Of a stretch of DNA of 7,451 nt, positions 1-5,260 are shown piece by piece. Numbering within the stretch: position 1 is the first letter of the stretch; each line of letters begins with the position of its first letter. Where the stretch lies: NCBI GenBank assembly GCA_964645555.1, contig CAZYBP010000045.1:1-7451 (forward strand), read 5' to 3'. A program made the translations under genes and the position numbers. Source of the stretch: 2-02-FULL-38-15 sp964645555 (GTDB lineage: Bacteria; Patescibacteriota; Microgenomatia; Daviesbacterales; UBA10151). Below the pieces are notes generated by a model. It was not told the DNA's origin. It was given only the letters and a program-made list of their open reading frames with translations, and made no database searches.

Positions 1-390
1 GATATAACCAGGTCATATATTGGTGCAAATTCATGGTTTCATACAAATTATATCGGAGATTCAGTTTTAGAAGGAGATTTTGGTATGGGGTCGGGTGCAG
101 TTTTAGCTAATTTAAGACTTGATGATCATACAATCAGAGTGGGAGAGGAAAAGCAAGATTCCGGCCGCCACAAGCTGGGTTTAATAGCCGGTAAAGGTTC
201 AAGGGTGGGAGTGAATGCTTCCACGATGCCTGGGGCAAGAGTAGGTAAAAATTCCTTGGTAGGCCCTGGTGTGGTTTTGTATGGGGATGTTCAGGATAAT
301 AAAAAGGTCCTAGTAAAGCAGGAATTAGAAATTACTGATCACAGCCCTGCTTTAACCAGTTACGAACAGTTTAGAGATAAATTGAGATAA
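1..390 (+). CDS. GlmU-like sugar-1-phosphate nucleotidyltransferase, C-terminal left-handed beta-helix acyltransferase part (5' truncated)
   Basis: The frame is open from base 1 and ends with TAA at 388-390, so only the last 129 residues are present; the ATG at 85 is internal. The residues form hexapeptide (left-handed beta-helix) repeats: SYIGAN, YIGDSV, GMGSGAV, RVGVNA, ARVGKNSLVGPG. A His-Thr-Asn-Tyr-Ile-Gly-Asp stretch at residues 14-20, followed by ANLRLDD, lines up with the acetyltransferase active-site region of GlmU (His, then an Asn-containing turn). The 'ANLR' and 'SGRHKLG' wording is closest to archaeal-type bifunctional GlmU-like enzymes as I recall them. These make UDP-N-acetylhexosamine precursors for cell-surface glycans in the cytoplasm. 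The N-terminal nucleotidyltransferase domain lies outside the window, so the sugar and nucleotide specificity cannot be read. The next gene starts 6 bases downstream, suggesting co-transcription. Confidence 0.8.
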   Translation, partial: DITRSYIGANSWFHTNYIGDSVLEGDFGMGSGAVLANLRLDDHTIRVGEEKQDSGRHKLGLIAGKGSRVGVNASTMPGARVGKNSLVGPGVVLYGDVQDNKKVLVKQELEITDHSPALTSYEQFRDKLR

Positions 391-396
391 TCCTTT

Positions 397-1425
397 ATGG
401 TGGAGAAAACTAATGGGCCGTTGCCTCAGCAGGTCAGTACTCAAAGATCTAGTTGGAAAGATAAAATAGGTAAGCTATTTCACAGAGAAAAAGAGGTTAC
501 AGTTTCCTTAGGTGAGCAAGAAAAATTACTAATAGATATACAAGAAGCACTTGAAATTGAAGGTCAAGATGTCCAATTGAGCTTAAATCCTCACCCGGAA
601 GGTGTACCTGCTGATTTAAGAGAAAAATATTATGGAAAAAAAGTAGAGATTGAAGAATTATACGGGAGGGCAGCCTACTGGCATGGGACAGGTAGAAAGC
701 AATACAGAGGAGAGGAAATAATAGATATTTTAGATAATCTCATGACAGATGGAGGATTAGTACCAAGACCTGACCCTTTCGATGTGACAAAAGGTGGTGT
801 TGTAAACACAATTTCCTTATCAGATAGAAGGAGTTATGCAGCGGGTTATGCTAGGATGCATCTTTTTGAAGGAGAAAGTTTGGGTCATCAATATATGACT
901 GATCAATTTTGGGGGGTATTTTTGAGAATAACGGCTCGAGAAGCAATTGGTTACACTCATATAGAACGTATAAAAAAGATAGGAAAATTTGCCTGGAAGC
1001 ATTTACAAGAAACGAAAAACCCAGCTTATTTGTTTCAATTGGCAGTAAATCTTAGAAAAACTGCTATGGGTTGGACGAGTAAAGTAACTCGAGAACAATT
1101 TAGGGGATCTGTAGGTAAATTTTTTACTGTTCATTCTGACATACCAGGAAATTATCCAATTTTAATTGGCATTAAGGAAGGCTCATTTACCCCCGTTAAG
1201 AGTGCAAGCTATATTGATAAATTTGAAACTAGAGCTGGTAGTCCGATTGCTTTTGCAGGTTTTACCCATTTAGAAGTTCCTCAGTCGCATCTTCAAGAGA
1301 TACAGAGTTTTTTGGATCAAAGAGGAGTGAAAAATGTGCCGATTATTGCTATGGAGTTAGGTGAGATTCATAGTAGCCAATTTTCTCCTCAGCAACTAAT
1401 TCAGGGTAATCCATTCAGAAAATAA
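397..1425 (+). CDS. hypothetical protein, 342 aa, possible ADP-ribosyltransferase-like fold
   Basis: I do not recognise this family with certainty. The first 40 residues are polar and probably disordered, and there is no signal peptide or membrane segment. The core starts near residue 90 with YWHGTGRKQY (His96-Gly97-Thr98), followed by a helix and 'GGLVPRPDPFD'. Next comes TISLSDRRSYAAGY (138-151), and the C-terminal part contains 'THLEVP' with Glu293. An H-G-T strand, a later S/T-containing strand running into a Tyr-Ala helix, and a late Glu are the spacing pattern of H-Y-E type ADP-ribosyltransferases; this is my inference from motif order only. The ATG at 397 is the first start in frame after the upstream stop and lies 6 bases from it, with no clear Shine-Dalgarno, so translational coupling is likely. 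The gene ends at a strong hairpin (1426-1457). It could equally be a lineage-specific protein of unrelated fold. Confidence 0.75.
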   Translation: MVEKTNGPLPQQVSTQRSSWKDKIGKLFHREKEVTVSLGEQEKLLIDIQEALEIEGQDVQLSLNPHPEGVPADLREKYYGKKVEIEELYGRAAYWHGTGRKQYRGEEIIDILDNLMTDGGLVPRPDPFDVTKGGVVNTISLSDRRSYAAGYARMHLFEGESLGHQYMTDQFWGVFLRITAREAIGYTHIERIKKIGKFAWKHLQETKNPAYLFQLAVNLRKTAMGWTSKVTREQFRGSVGKFFTVHSDIPGNYPILIGIKEGSFTPVKSASYIDKFETRAGSPIAFAGFTHLEVPQSHLQEIQSFLDQRGVKNVPIIAMELGEIHSSQFSPQQLIQGNPFRK

Positions 1426-1457
1426 TTAACCCGCCCAAGTTGCCTCAGGCGGGTTAA
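1426..1457. terminator. hairpin between convergent genes, possible bidirectional terminator
   Basis: TTAACCCGCC (1426-1435) and GGCGGGTTAA (1448-1457) form a perfect 10-bp GC-rich stem with a 12-base loop. It starts one base after the stop of the 342-aa gene and lies six bases beyond the stop of the convergent small gene. On the minus strand it is followed by AATTATTTT, a weak U-tract. On the plus strand no T-run follows, so its activity in that direction is uncertain. Confidence 0.65.
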
Positions 1458-1462
1458 CGCGA

Positions 1463-1678
1463 CTAACCTCTATCCGACACATCATCCATCTCTCTTGCCT
1501 GGTCAAAAAGAGACCAATCTTGTGTTATAGATTGGTCTGTTCTGACTGTTGTTCCAACTAATTCCAATGCTGAGTCGAATCGAGTTCGGCCCACCACCTT
1601 TGGAAATCTTGGATCGTTAAAGTTGCCTCGAATTGTGTCCTGACTTGGTTTAACAGGTTGAGGAGCTTCTTTTTCCAT
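1463..1678 (-). CDS. small hypothetical protein, 71 aa
   Basis: Reading the complement, an AAAGGAGGTGATTTT stretch precedes the ATG (start at 1678). This is a full Shine-Dalgarno at good spacing, the strongest in the window, and the main reason to accept the gene. The product is polar, rich in Asp, Arg, Gln and Thr and proline-rich at its start (MEKEAPQPVKPSQD). It has no membrane segment, signal peptide or recognisable domain, so it is probably largely disordered. It is convergent with the 342-aa gene and divergent from the ATP-citrate-lyase-type operon. Oddly, a perfect 10-bp hairpin followed by CTTTTT on the coding strand lies inside the frame (1505-1538), so many transcripts may end before the stop codon. 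The functional product could be a short RNA or a truncated peptide rather than the full 71 residues. Function unknown. Confidence 0.6.
   Translation of the reverse strand: MEKEAPQPVKPSQDTIRGNFNDPRFPKVVGRTRFDSALELVGTTVRTDQSITQDWSLFDQAREMDDVSDRG
1505..1538 (-). terminator. intrinsic terminator inside the 71-aa minus-strand gene
   Basis: AGACCAATCT (1511-1520) and AGATTGGTCT (1529-1538) are perfect 10-bp inverted repeats with an 8-base loop. On the minus strand the hairpin is followed directly by CTTTTT (1510-1505), the layout of a Rho-independent terminator. On the plus strand no T-run follows. It falls at about codons 47-58 of the minus-strand gene. Confidence 0.55.
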
Positions 1679-1821
1679 AAAATCACCTCCTTTCGTATGT
1701 TTTATACAAGGGTTAATGTCAGTGAAATGATTATCAAGGATTTGCTTATTTTTTTGACAGTAAGCATGTAAGAGTGAAGTATGATCATATCATCGATGTA
1801 AAGTTTTGAGCAAGGAGCTTG

Positions 1822-1830
1822 TGGTATACT
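1822..1830 (+). promoter_or_regulatory. extended -10 promoter of the ATP-citrate-lyase-type operon
   Basis: TGGTATACT is an extended -10 element (TGn plus TATACT, 5 of 6 matches to TATAAT). No convincing -35 lies at 16-18 bases. Transcription would begin near 1837-1839, only a few bases before the ATG at 1843, giving an almost leaderless mRNA. This fits the lack of a Shine-Dalgarno there. A separate TTGACA at 1754-1759 is followed by TATGAT at 1780-1785, but the 20-base spacer is too long to be preferred. A 10-base palindrome, TATGATCATA (1780-1789), could be an operator, but this is speculative. Confidence 0.45.
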
Positions 1831-1842
1831 TGAACCTGATCT

Positions 1843-2985
1843 ATGCTTCTTTACGAATACGAAGGCAAGCAACTTTTTAAAAATTGTGGAATAGATATTC
1901 CTGAGTCTCAGCTAGTAACTTCTACAGATGATGCCATGACTATCAAAGGCCCGTGCGTTTTAAAAGCCCAAGTTTTATCAGGCAAGAGAGCAGATGTAGG
2001 TGGAATAGTTAAAGTGGAGGATAATGGAAAAATCAAGGAAAATGTGTTGGCGTTATTGGGATCTTCTATCAATGGGGAAAAGGTTGAGAAAGTATTGATA
2101 GAGGAAATGGTTGATATAGACAGGGAGTATTATTTGTCGTTTTCCTATTCCACAGAAGCTCGTGGACCTGTTTTAACCTGTGGTAAGGGAGGCACTGGAG
2201 CAGAGGAAAAGGGAGCAAAAATTTATCCAGTGGATATTTTAAAAGGATACAATGGTGAAAATGTTCCAGCTGAGTTAGTAGAAACAGCTAAAAAACTTTG
2301 GGAAGTATTTATTAAATATGATTTAGAACTAGCTGAAATTAACCCTCTAGTCATCGATAAAAATGCTAAGGTCTGGGCTTTAGATTCTAAGGTTATTTTA
2401 GATGATGATGCAGATTTTAGAAGAGAAATTAAGTTTGCCGAAAGAAACTTGTTTGGCAGACCGTCAACTGAGGCAGAAATTGAGGCCAGAAAAATCGATG
2501 AGGGTGATCATCGGGGTACTGCTGGCTCAGTTTATTGGGATTTGGATGGGGATATTGCCGTAATTGCAGCAGGTGGTGGAGGATCAATTGTTAATATGGA
2601 TGCACTTTTGGCTTTTGGCGGCAAGCCAGCCAATTATACTGAGCACTCCGGAAACCCCCCAAGAGAAAAATTAAAAAGGTTGACAAAGATTGTTCTTTCT
2701 AAACCTAACTTAAAGGGTTGTTGGTTTGTTGGGGGAACAGCTAACTTTACAGATATTTATGAAACTTTGATGGGTTTTGTCGAAGGGCTAAGAGAAATTT
2801 CACCTAAACCAAAGTTCCCAATTGTGATAAGAAGGGGAGGCCCAAAAGATAAAGAGGCTTTTGAGGCATTAAAAGAGATTGGTAAAAAAGAAGGTTTTGA
2901 TTTTCATATTTTTGGCAGAGAAACTCCGATGACCAAAACAGCAAAAACTATGGTGGAGTTAGCCTATGGCAATATTAGTAACTGA
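1843..2985 (+). CDS. citryl-CoA synthetase / ATP-citrate lyase beta subunit (ATP-grasp and citrate-binding domains)
   Basis: This 380-aa cytoplasmic protein should use ATP, through the alpha subunit phosphohistidine, to activate citrate to citryl-CoA. Residues 1-200 form the ATP-grasp part: EYEGKQLF at 5-12, KAQVLSGKR at 41-49, GKGGTGAEEKG at 114-124 and the metal-binding EINPLV at 165-170. Residues 238-375 are the second domain and resemble ATP citrate lyase rather than succinyl-CoA synthetase: AAGGGGS (242-248), NYTEHSGNP (264-272), GGTANFTD (297-304) and IRRGGP (329-334). In human ATP citrate lyase, Asn-Phe-Thr and the Arg of RRGGP contact citrate; both are kept here (N301-F302-T303, R331). 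The MLLYEYEGKQ start fits the family N-terminus. No Shine-Dalgarno is present, and an extended -10 lies just upstream, so the mRNA is probably near-leaderless. The 3' end overlaps the alpha gene by 20 bases. Automated annotation may call it sucC. Confidence 0.88.
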   Translation: MLLYEYEGKQLFKNCGIDIPESQLVTSTDDAMTIKGPCVLKAQVLSGKRADVGGIVKVEDNGKIKENVLALLGSSINGEKVEKVLIEEMVDIDREYYLSFSYSTEARGPVLTCGKGGTGAEEKGAKIYPVDILKGYNGENVPAELVETAKKLWEVFIKYDLELAEINPLVIDKNAKVWALDSKVILDDDADFRREIKFAERNLFGRPSTEAEIEARKIDEGDHRGTAGSVYWDLDGDIAVIAAGGGGSIVNMDALLAFGGKPANYTEHSGNPPREKLKRLTKIVLSKPNLKGCWFVGGTANFTDIYETLMGFVEGLREISPKPKFPIVIRRGGPKDKEAFEALKEIGKKEGFDFHIFGRETPMTKTAKTMVELAYGNISN

Positions 2986-3853
2986 AAAAACCAAAGTTTT
3001 AATACAAGGAATTACAGGTAAAGAAGGCTCTAAAGTGGCCTCGCAGATGAGAAACTACAATACCCGTGTATTGGCTGGGGTAACTCCTGGTAAGGGTGGA
3101 CAAGAAGTACATGGCATCCCAGTTTATAACAGCGTAGCTGAGGCTTTGGAAAACCATCCTGGTATTAATACCTCTTTTGTCGCTGTACCAAATTTTGCAG
3201 CATTTGGTGCTTTAAAAGAATCCATTGAGGCAAAAATTCCTTTAATAAATGTTTTAACAGAGCATATCCCTATTGCCGATACTGCTAAGGCAATAGCATT
3301 GGCTAGACAAAATGGGGTAAAAATAGTTGGTCCATCATCTATTGGTATTATTTCTCCGGGTATTGGTAAGGTAGGTTCAATAGGTGGCGATGATCCAAGA
3401 GGAGTCTATTCTAAAGGCAATATTGGAGTTATTTCAAAATCCGGAGGTATGGCATCAGAAGTATCTTGGATTTTAACTAAAGCTGGTATTGGTCAATCAA
3501 CTGTTATAGGTATTGGTGGAGATATATTAATTGGCTCAACGTTTGCAGATTTACTCAAAGAATTTGAGAAAGATGAGCAAACAAAAGCAGTTATTTTATT
3601 TGGAGAAATTGGCGGAACATATGAAGAGGAAGCAGCGGAGGTAATTAAAAGTGGAAAGTTTACTAAAAAGGTAGTAGCATTTATCTCAGGGTTATTTGCC
3701 CAAAACTTGCCACAGGGTACAAAATTAGGCCATGCAGGAGCAATAGTGTATGGAGAAAAGGGTAGTTATAAATCAAAGATAGAAAGTTTGAAATCAGCTG
3801 GAGTTAAAATTGCCAAAACTCCAGATGAAATACCGACATTAATTCAAGATTAA
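2966..3853 (+). CDS. citryl-CoA synthetase / ATP-citrate lyase alpha subunit (CoA-binding, phosphohistidine)
   Basis: This 295-aa protein of the succinyl-CoA synthetase alpha family carries the CoA-binding Rossmann domain (GITGKEG at 15-21, VTPGKGGQ at 39-46) and the ligase domain. The catalytic phosphohistidine is His256 in LGHAGAI, codon 3731-3733. Several stretches follow ATP citrate lyase rather than succinyl-CoA synthetase: VGPSSIGIISPG, SKSGGM (157-162) where succinyl enzymes have SRSGTL, IGGD followed by GSTF, and ILFGEIGGTYEEE. It would hold the phosphate and CoA for citrate activation together with the beta subunit. The ATG at 2966 lies inside the end of the beta gene and is preceded by GGTGGAG at 2952-2958 with ideal spacing, so the start is well supported and translation is coupled. 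The lyase gene follows after 2 bases. Automated annotation may call it sucD. Confidence 0.88.
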   Translation: MAILVTEKTKVLIQGITGKEGSKVASQMRNYNTRVLAGVTPGKGGQEVHGIPVYNSVAEALENHPGINTSFVAVPNFAAFGALKESIEAKIPLINVLTEHIPIADTAKAIALARQNGVKIVGPSSIGIISPGIGKVGSIGGDDPRGVYSKGNIGVISKSGGMASEVSWILTKAGIGQSTVIGIGGDILIGSTFADLLKEFEKDEQTKAVILFGEIGGTYEEEAAEVIKSGKFTKKVVAFISGLFAQNLPQGTKLGHAGAIVYGEKGSYKSKIESLKSAGVKIAKTPDEIPTLIQD

Positions 3854-3855
3854 AT

Positions 3856-4599
3856 ATGGATAAAAAATGGAAAACATCAATATCAGGTATTTTAGATGGG
3901 GAAGTACACATCCATGGTTATAAAATTACTGATTTAATAGACAAGGTAGGCTTTACAGATGCTATTTGGCTTGAGTTAAAAGGAGAGTTACCTACCGATA
4001 AACAAAGAGCCATGCTGGATGCTATTTTAATTTCTACCATAGATAACGGCATGGGACCTCCGTCCGTTACCAATGCCAGGAATTCTGCTTCAGCCGGTAA
4101 TCCGATGCAAGCAGCAGTAGCAGCAGGACTTTTGGGGGTAGGTGAATTCCATGGTGGGGCAATTGAGGAGTGCGCCAGACTTTTGCAAATGGGTTTAAGT
4201 GCAGACAAATTGGTAGAAAAGGTTATTTCTTCAGGAGAAAGAATCCCAGGCTTTGGACATAAAGTCTATAAAGATGAAGATCCCAGGGCCACTCAAATTT
4301 TTAATAAAGCTAAAGAGCTTGGATTTTTTGGAGAATATTCAGAGTTAGCTAAGGCAGTAGAGGCCAAGTTAGAAGTATTAAAGGGTAAAAGGATTGTGAT
4401 TAATGTTGACGGAGCTATTGCTGCAGTTGTTTCTGATATGGGGTTTGACTATAGACTAGGCAAAGGATTTTTCATTATTGGTAGGGTAGTTGGTTTAGTT
4501 GCACATATTTTTGAAGAGTGGACGAGGGAGAAACCTTTTAGAAGGATTCCCGGTGAAGAGATTGAATATGATGGAGTTAGCCCCCGGAAGTTAAAATAG
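3856..4599 (+). CDS. citryl-CoA lyase (citrate-synthase fold)
   Basis: This 247-aa protein is short for a citrate synthase but normal for stand-alone citryl-CoA lyases, which split citryl-CoA into acetyl-CoA and oxaloacetate. Family marks: RGY-like HGYKITDLI at 20-28, NGMGPPS at 64-70, AAGLLGVGEFHGGAIE at 89-104, GFGHKVYKDEDPRA at 132-145, INVDGAIAA at 182-190 and GLVAHIFEEW at 213-222. By alignment from memory, His135 and Asp185 match citrate synthase His320 and Asp375 (pig numbering), and His99 matches His274. The preceding residue set is odd: the usual Asp-His-Gly is Asp63-Asn64-Gly65, so the His that binds citrate in citrate synthase and ATP citrate lyase is Asn (codon AAC, one base from CAC). 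The gene starts 2 bases after the alpha gene without a clear Shine-Dalgarno, implying coupled translation, and ends in TAG before a terminator. An acyl-CoA other than citryl-CoA remains possible. Confidence 0.82.
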   Translation: MDKKWKTSISGILDGEVHIHGYKITDLIDKVGFTDAIWLELKGELPTDKQRAMLDAILISTIDNGMGPPSVTNARNSASAGNPMQAAVAAGLLGVGEFHGGAIEECARLLQMGLSADKLVEKVISSGERIPGFGHKVYKDEDPRATQIFNKAKELGFFGEYSELAKAVEAKLEVLKGKRIVINVDGAIAAVVSDMGFDYRLGKGFFIIGRVVGLVAHIFEEWTREKPFRRIPGEEIEYDGVSPRKLK

Positions 4600-4614
4600 C
4601 CTCTTGCCGAAGTG

Positions 4615-4623
4615 TGTTATATT
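4615..4623 (+). promoter_or_regulatory. possible extended -10 promoter upstream of the 90-aa gene
   Basis: TGTTATATT matches TGn plus TATATT (5 of 6). There is no good -35 at normal spacing. A start near 4630 would place the hairpin at 4641-4680 in the leader of the 90-aa gene, so the hairpin could act as an attenuator as well as the operon terminator. Confidence 0.3.
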
Positions 4624-4640
4624 GATAAGTAATAAACAAT

Positions 4641-4680
4641 ACCAAAAACAAAATATCCCGCAAGGGACGTTTTTTTTGGT
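4641..4680 (+). terminator. Rho-independent terminator after the citrate lyase operon
   Basis: ACCAAAAA (4641-4648) pairs with TTTTTGGT (4673-4680), and ATCCC with GGGA around a GCAA tetraloop (4660-4663). The middle pairs A-run to T-run with small bulges. The eight T residues at 4670-4677 directly follow the inner stem, as in an intrinsic terminator. It lies 41 bases after the lyase stop codon and 11 bases before the next ATG. Confidence 0.6.
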
Positions 4681-4691
4681 TAAAAATCCTT

Positions 4692-4964
4692 ATGACCTTA
4701 GAAGGTGAACCGTTATCTTTCGGAGCAATTCAAGTAGTAAAAAGTATTTTGGATCGAGCATACTTTCCTACGGAAAGTGCGAGAAGAAAGCAGGTAAGGC
4801 AAGTAGTTGAGGCTGCAGCTAAAGGAGCGCTATGTCCTTATGGGGGAGCCCGACCTCTGCGGGAAGTTTTAGATTTTTTTCCACAAGCTGATCCACAAGG
4901 GCAAGAGGAGATTACTATGGTAGTAGAATATGGTGAATTTATTTACCCTGGACAAAAAGACTAA
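4692..4964 (+). CDS. small hypothetical protein, 90 aa
   Basis: I do not recognise it. The product is soluble, with a predicted helical first two thirds (AIQVVKSILDRAY, then RRKQVRQVVEAAAKGAL), a short CPYGGARPLREVLDFFP segment, and an acidic strand-like tail (EEITMVVEYGEFIYPGQ). There is one Cys, no metal-binding cluster, no signal peptide and no membrane segment. The ATG is the first in the frame. The stretch before it (TTAAAAATCCTT) has no Shine-Dalgarno, so the start is unsure. It sits between the operon terminator and a strong extended -10 promoter, so it is probably its own transcription unit. Amphipathic helices and reasonable composition favour a real gene over chance; function unknown. 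Confidence 0.5.
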   Translation: MTLEGEPLSFGAIQVVKSILDRAYFPTESARRKQVRQVVEAAAKGALCPYGGARPLREVLDFFPQADPQGQEEITMVVEYGEFIYPGQKD

Positions 4965-4997
4965 TTTAACAGTTAAGATGCATTTTTGATATAGATA

Positions 4998-5006
4998 TGC
5001 TATAAT
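4998..5006 (+). promoter_or_regulatory. extended -10 promoter with perfect TATAAT
   Basis: TGCTATAAT is a full extended -10 (TGn plus consensus TATAAT), the best -10 in the window, though without a recognisable -35. The predicted start is near 5012. It drives the short RNA at 5012-5096 and, by read-through, possibly the 185-aa gene. A second possible promoter, TTGACA at 5027-5032 with TTAAGT at 5050-5055 (17-base spacer), is weaker at its -10, and its -35 lies inside a hairpin. Confidence 0.55.
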
Positions 5007-5011
5007 GACCT

Positions 5012-5096
5012 ATAGAATATAAATACTTGACAACAGTTTAAAGCTTGTGTTAAGTATTTAATATAACCCAAGATTCCTTTCTAAAGGAATCTTTTT
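5012..5096 (+). ncRNA. candidate small RNA or first attenuator (about 85 nt)
   Basis: A strong extended -10 ends at 5006 and an intrinsic terminator ends at 5096, with no plausible reading frame between. The interval folds into two hairpins. AAATACTTGACA (5021-5032) pairs with TGTTAAGTATTT (5048-5059), 12 bp with one G-U and a 15-base loop. The terminator hairpin follows. This is the size and layout of a bacterial small RNA. Alternatively, it is a terminated leader upstream of the 185-aa gene. The family is not recognised. Confidence 0.4.
5071..5096 (+). terminator. Rho-independent terminator
   Basis: AGATTCCTTT (5071-5080) and AAAGGAATCT (5083-5092) are perfect complements forming up to 10 bp, followed by TTTT at 5093-5096. 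It ends the candidate small RNA and backs up termination of the 90-aa gene. Confidence 0.75.
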
Positions 5097-5140
5097 GCTT
5101 TTAAACTTATGTTTAAAAATATTAAAAAATTTAATTGGCA

Positions 5141-5241
5141 CCGAACTCTCATTATTTTTGAGAGCGGTCCTAGTGTCCAAAAAACTTCTTATTAAGAAGT
5201 TCCAAGGTCTCTAGGAACCGCCTCTAACAGGGCGGTTTTTT
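5141..5241 (+). promoter_or_regulatory. leader attenuator with three mutually exclusive helices upstream of the 185-aa gene
   Basis: Three helices compete. Helix A pairs CTCTCA (5146-5151) with TGAGAG (5159-5164), extended by CCG 5141-5143 with CGG 5165-5167. Helix B pairs GCGGTCCTAG (5164-5173) with CTAGGAACCGC (5211-5221), 10 bp with one bulged A, and encloses a perfect hairpin AACTTCTT/AAGAAGTT (5183-5190, 5194-5201). Helix C is the terminator, using AACCGCC (5216-5222). A and B share 5164-5167; B and C share 5216-5221. Helix B would therefore be the antiterminator and A the switch that destroys it. I see no match to a known riboswitch or T-box consensus, so the signal is unknown. Confidence 0.6.
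5216..5241 (+). terminator. leader terminator of the 185-aa gene
   Basis: AACCGCC (5216-5222) pairs with GGCGGTT (5231-5237) around an 8-base loop; six T residues occupy 5236-5241. It lies 19 bases before the ATG at 5261 and overlaps the 3' strand of the upstream antiterminator helix, so read-through rather than fresh initiation must deliver RNA polymerase to the gene. Confidence 0.75.
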
Positions 5242-5260
5242 AGTAGAGAAAGGAAAAAAT

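Noticed and set aside
820..1002. A 60-codon minus-strand frame
   Set aside because: Lies wholly inside the 342-aa gene on the other strand and has no ribosome binding site; it is a shadow frame.
1754..1785. TTGACA / TATGAT promoter for the citrate operon
   Set aside because: The 20-base spacer is outside the normal range; the extended -10 at 1822 is preferred, though the first cannot be fully excluded.
3918..4208. A 96-codon minus-strand frame
   Set aside because: Antisense to the well-supported citryl-CoA lyase gene, with Ser/Pro-rich composition typical of a shadow.
5207..5241. A second T-box (AGGAACCGCC before a terminator)
   Set aside because: The UGGN that must pair with the tRNA NCCA end is AGGA here, the bulge geometry is absent, and the gene behind it is not a tRNA or amino-acid gene.
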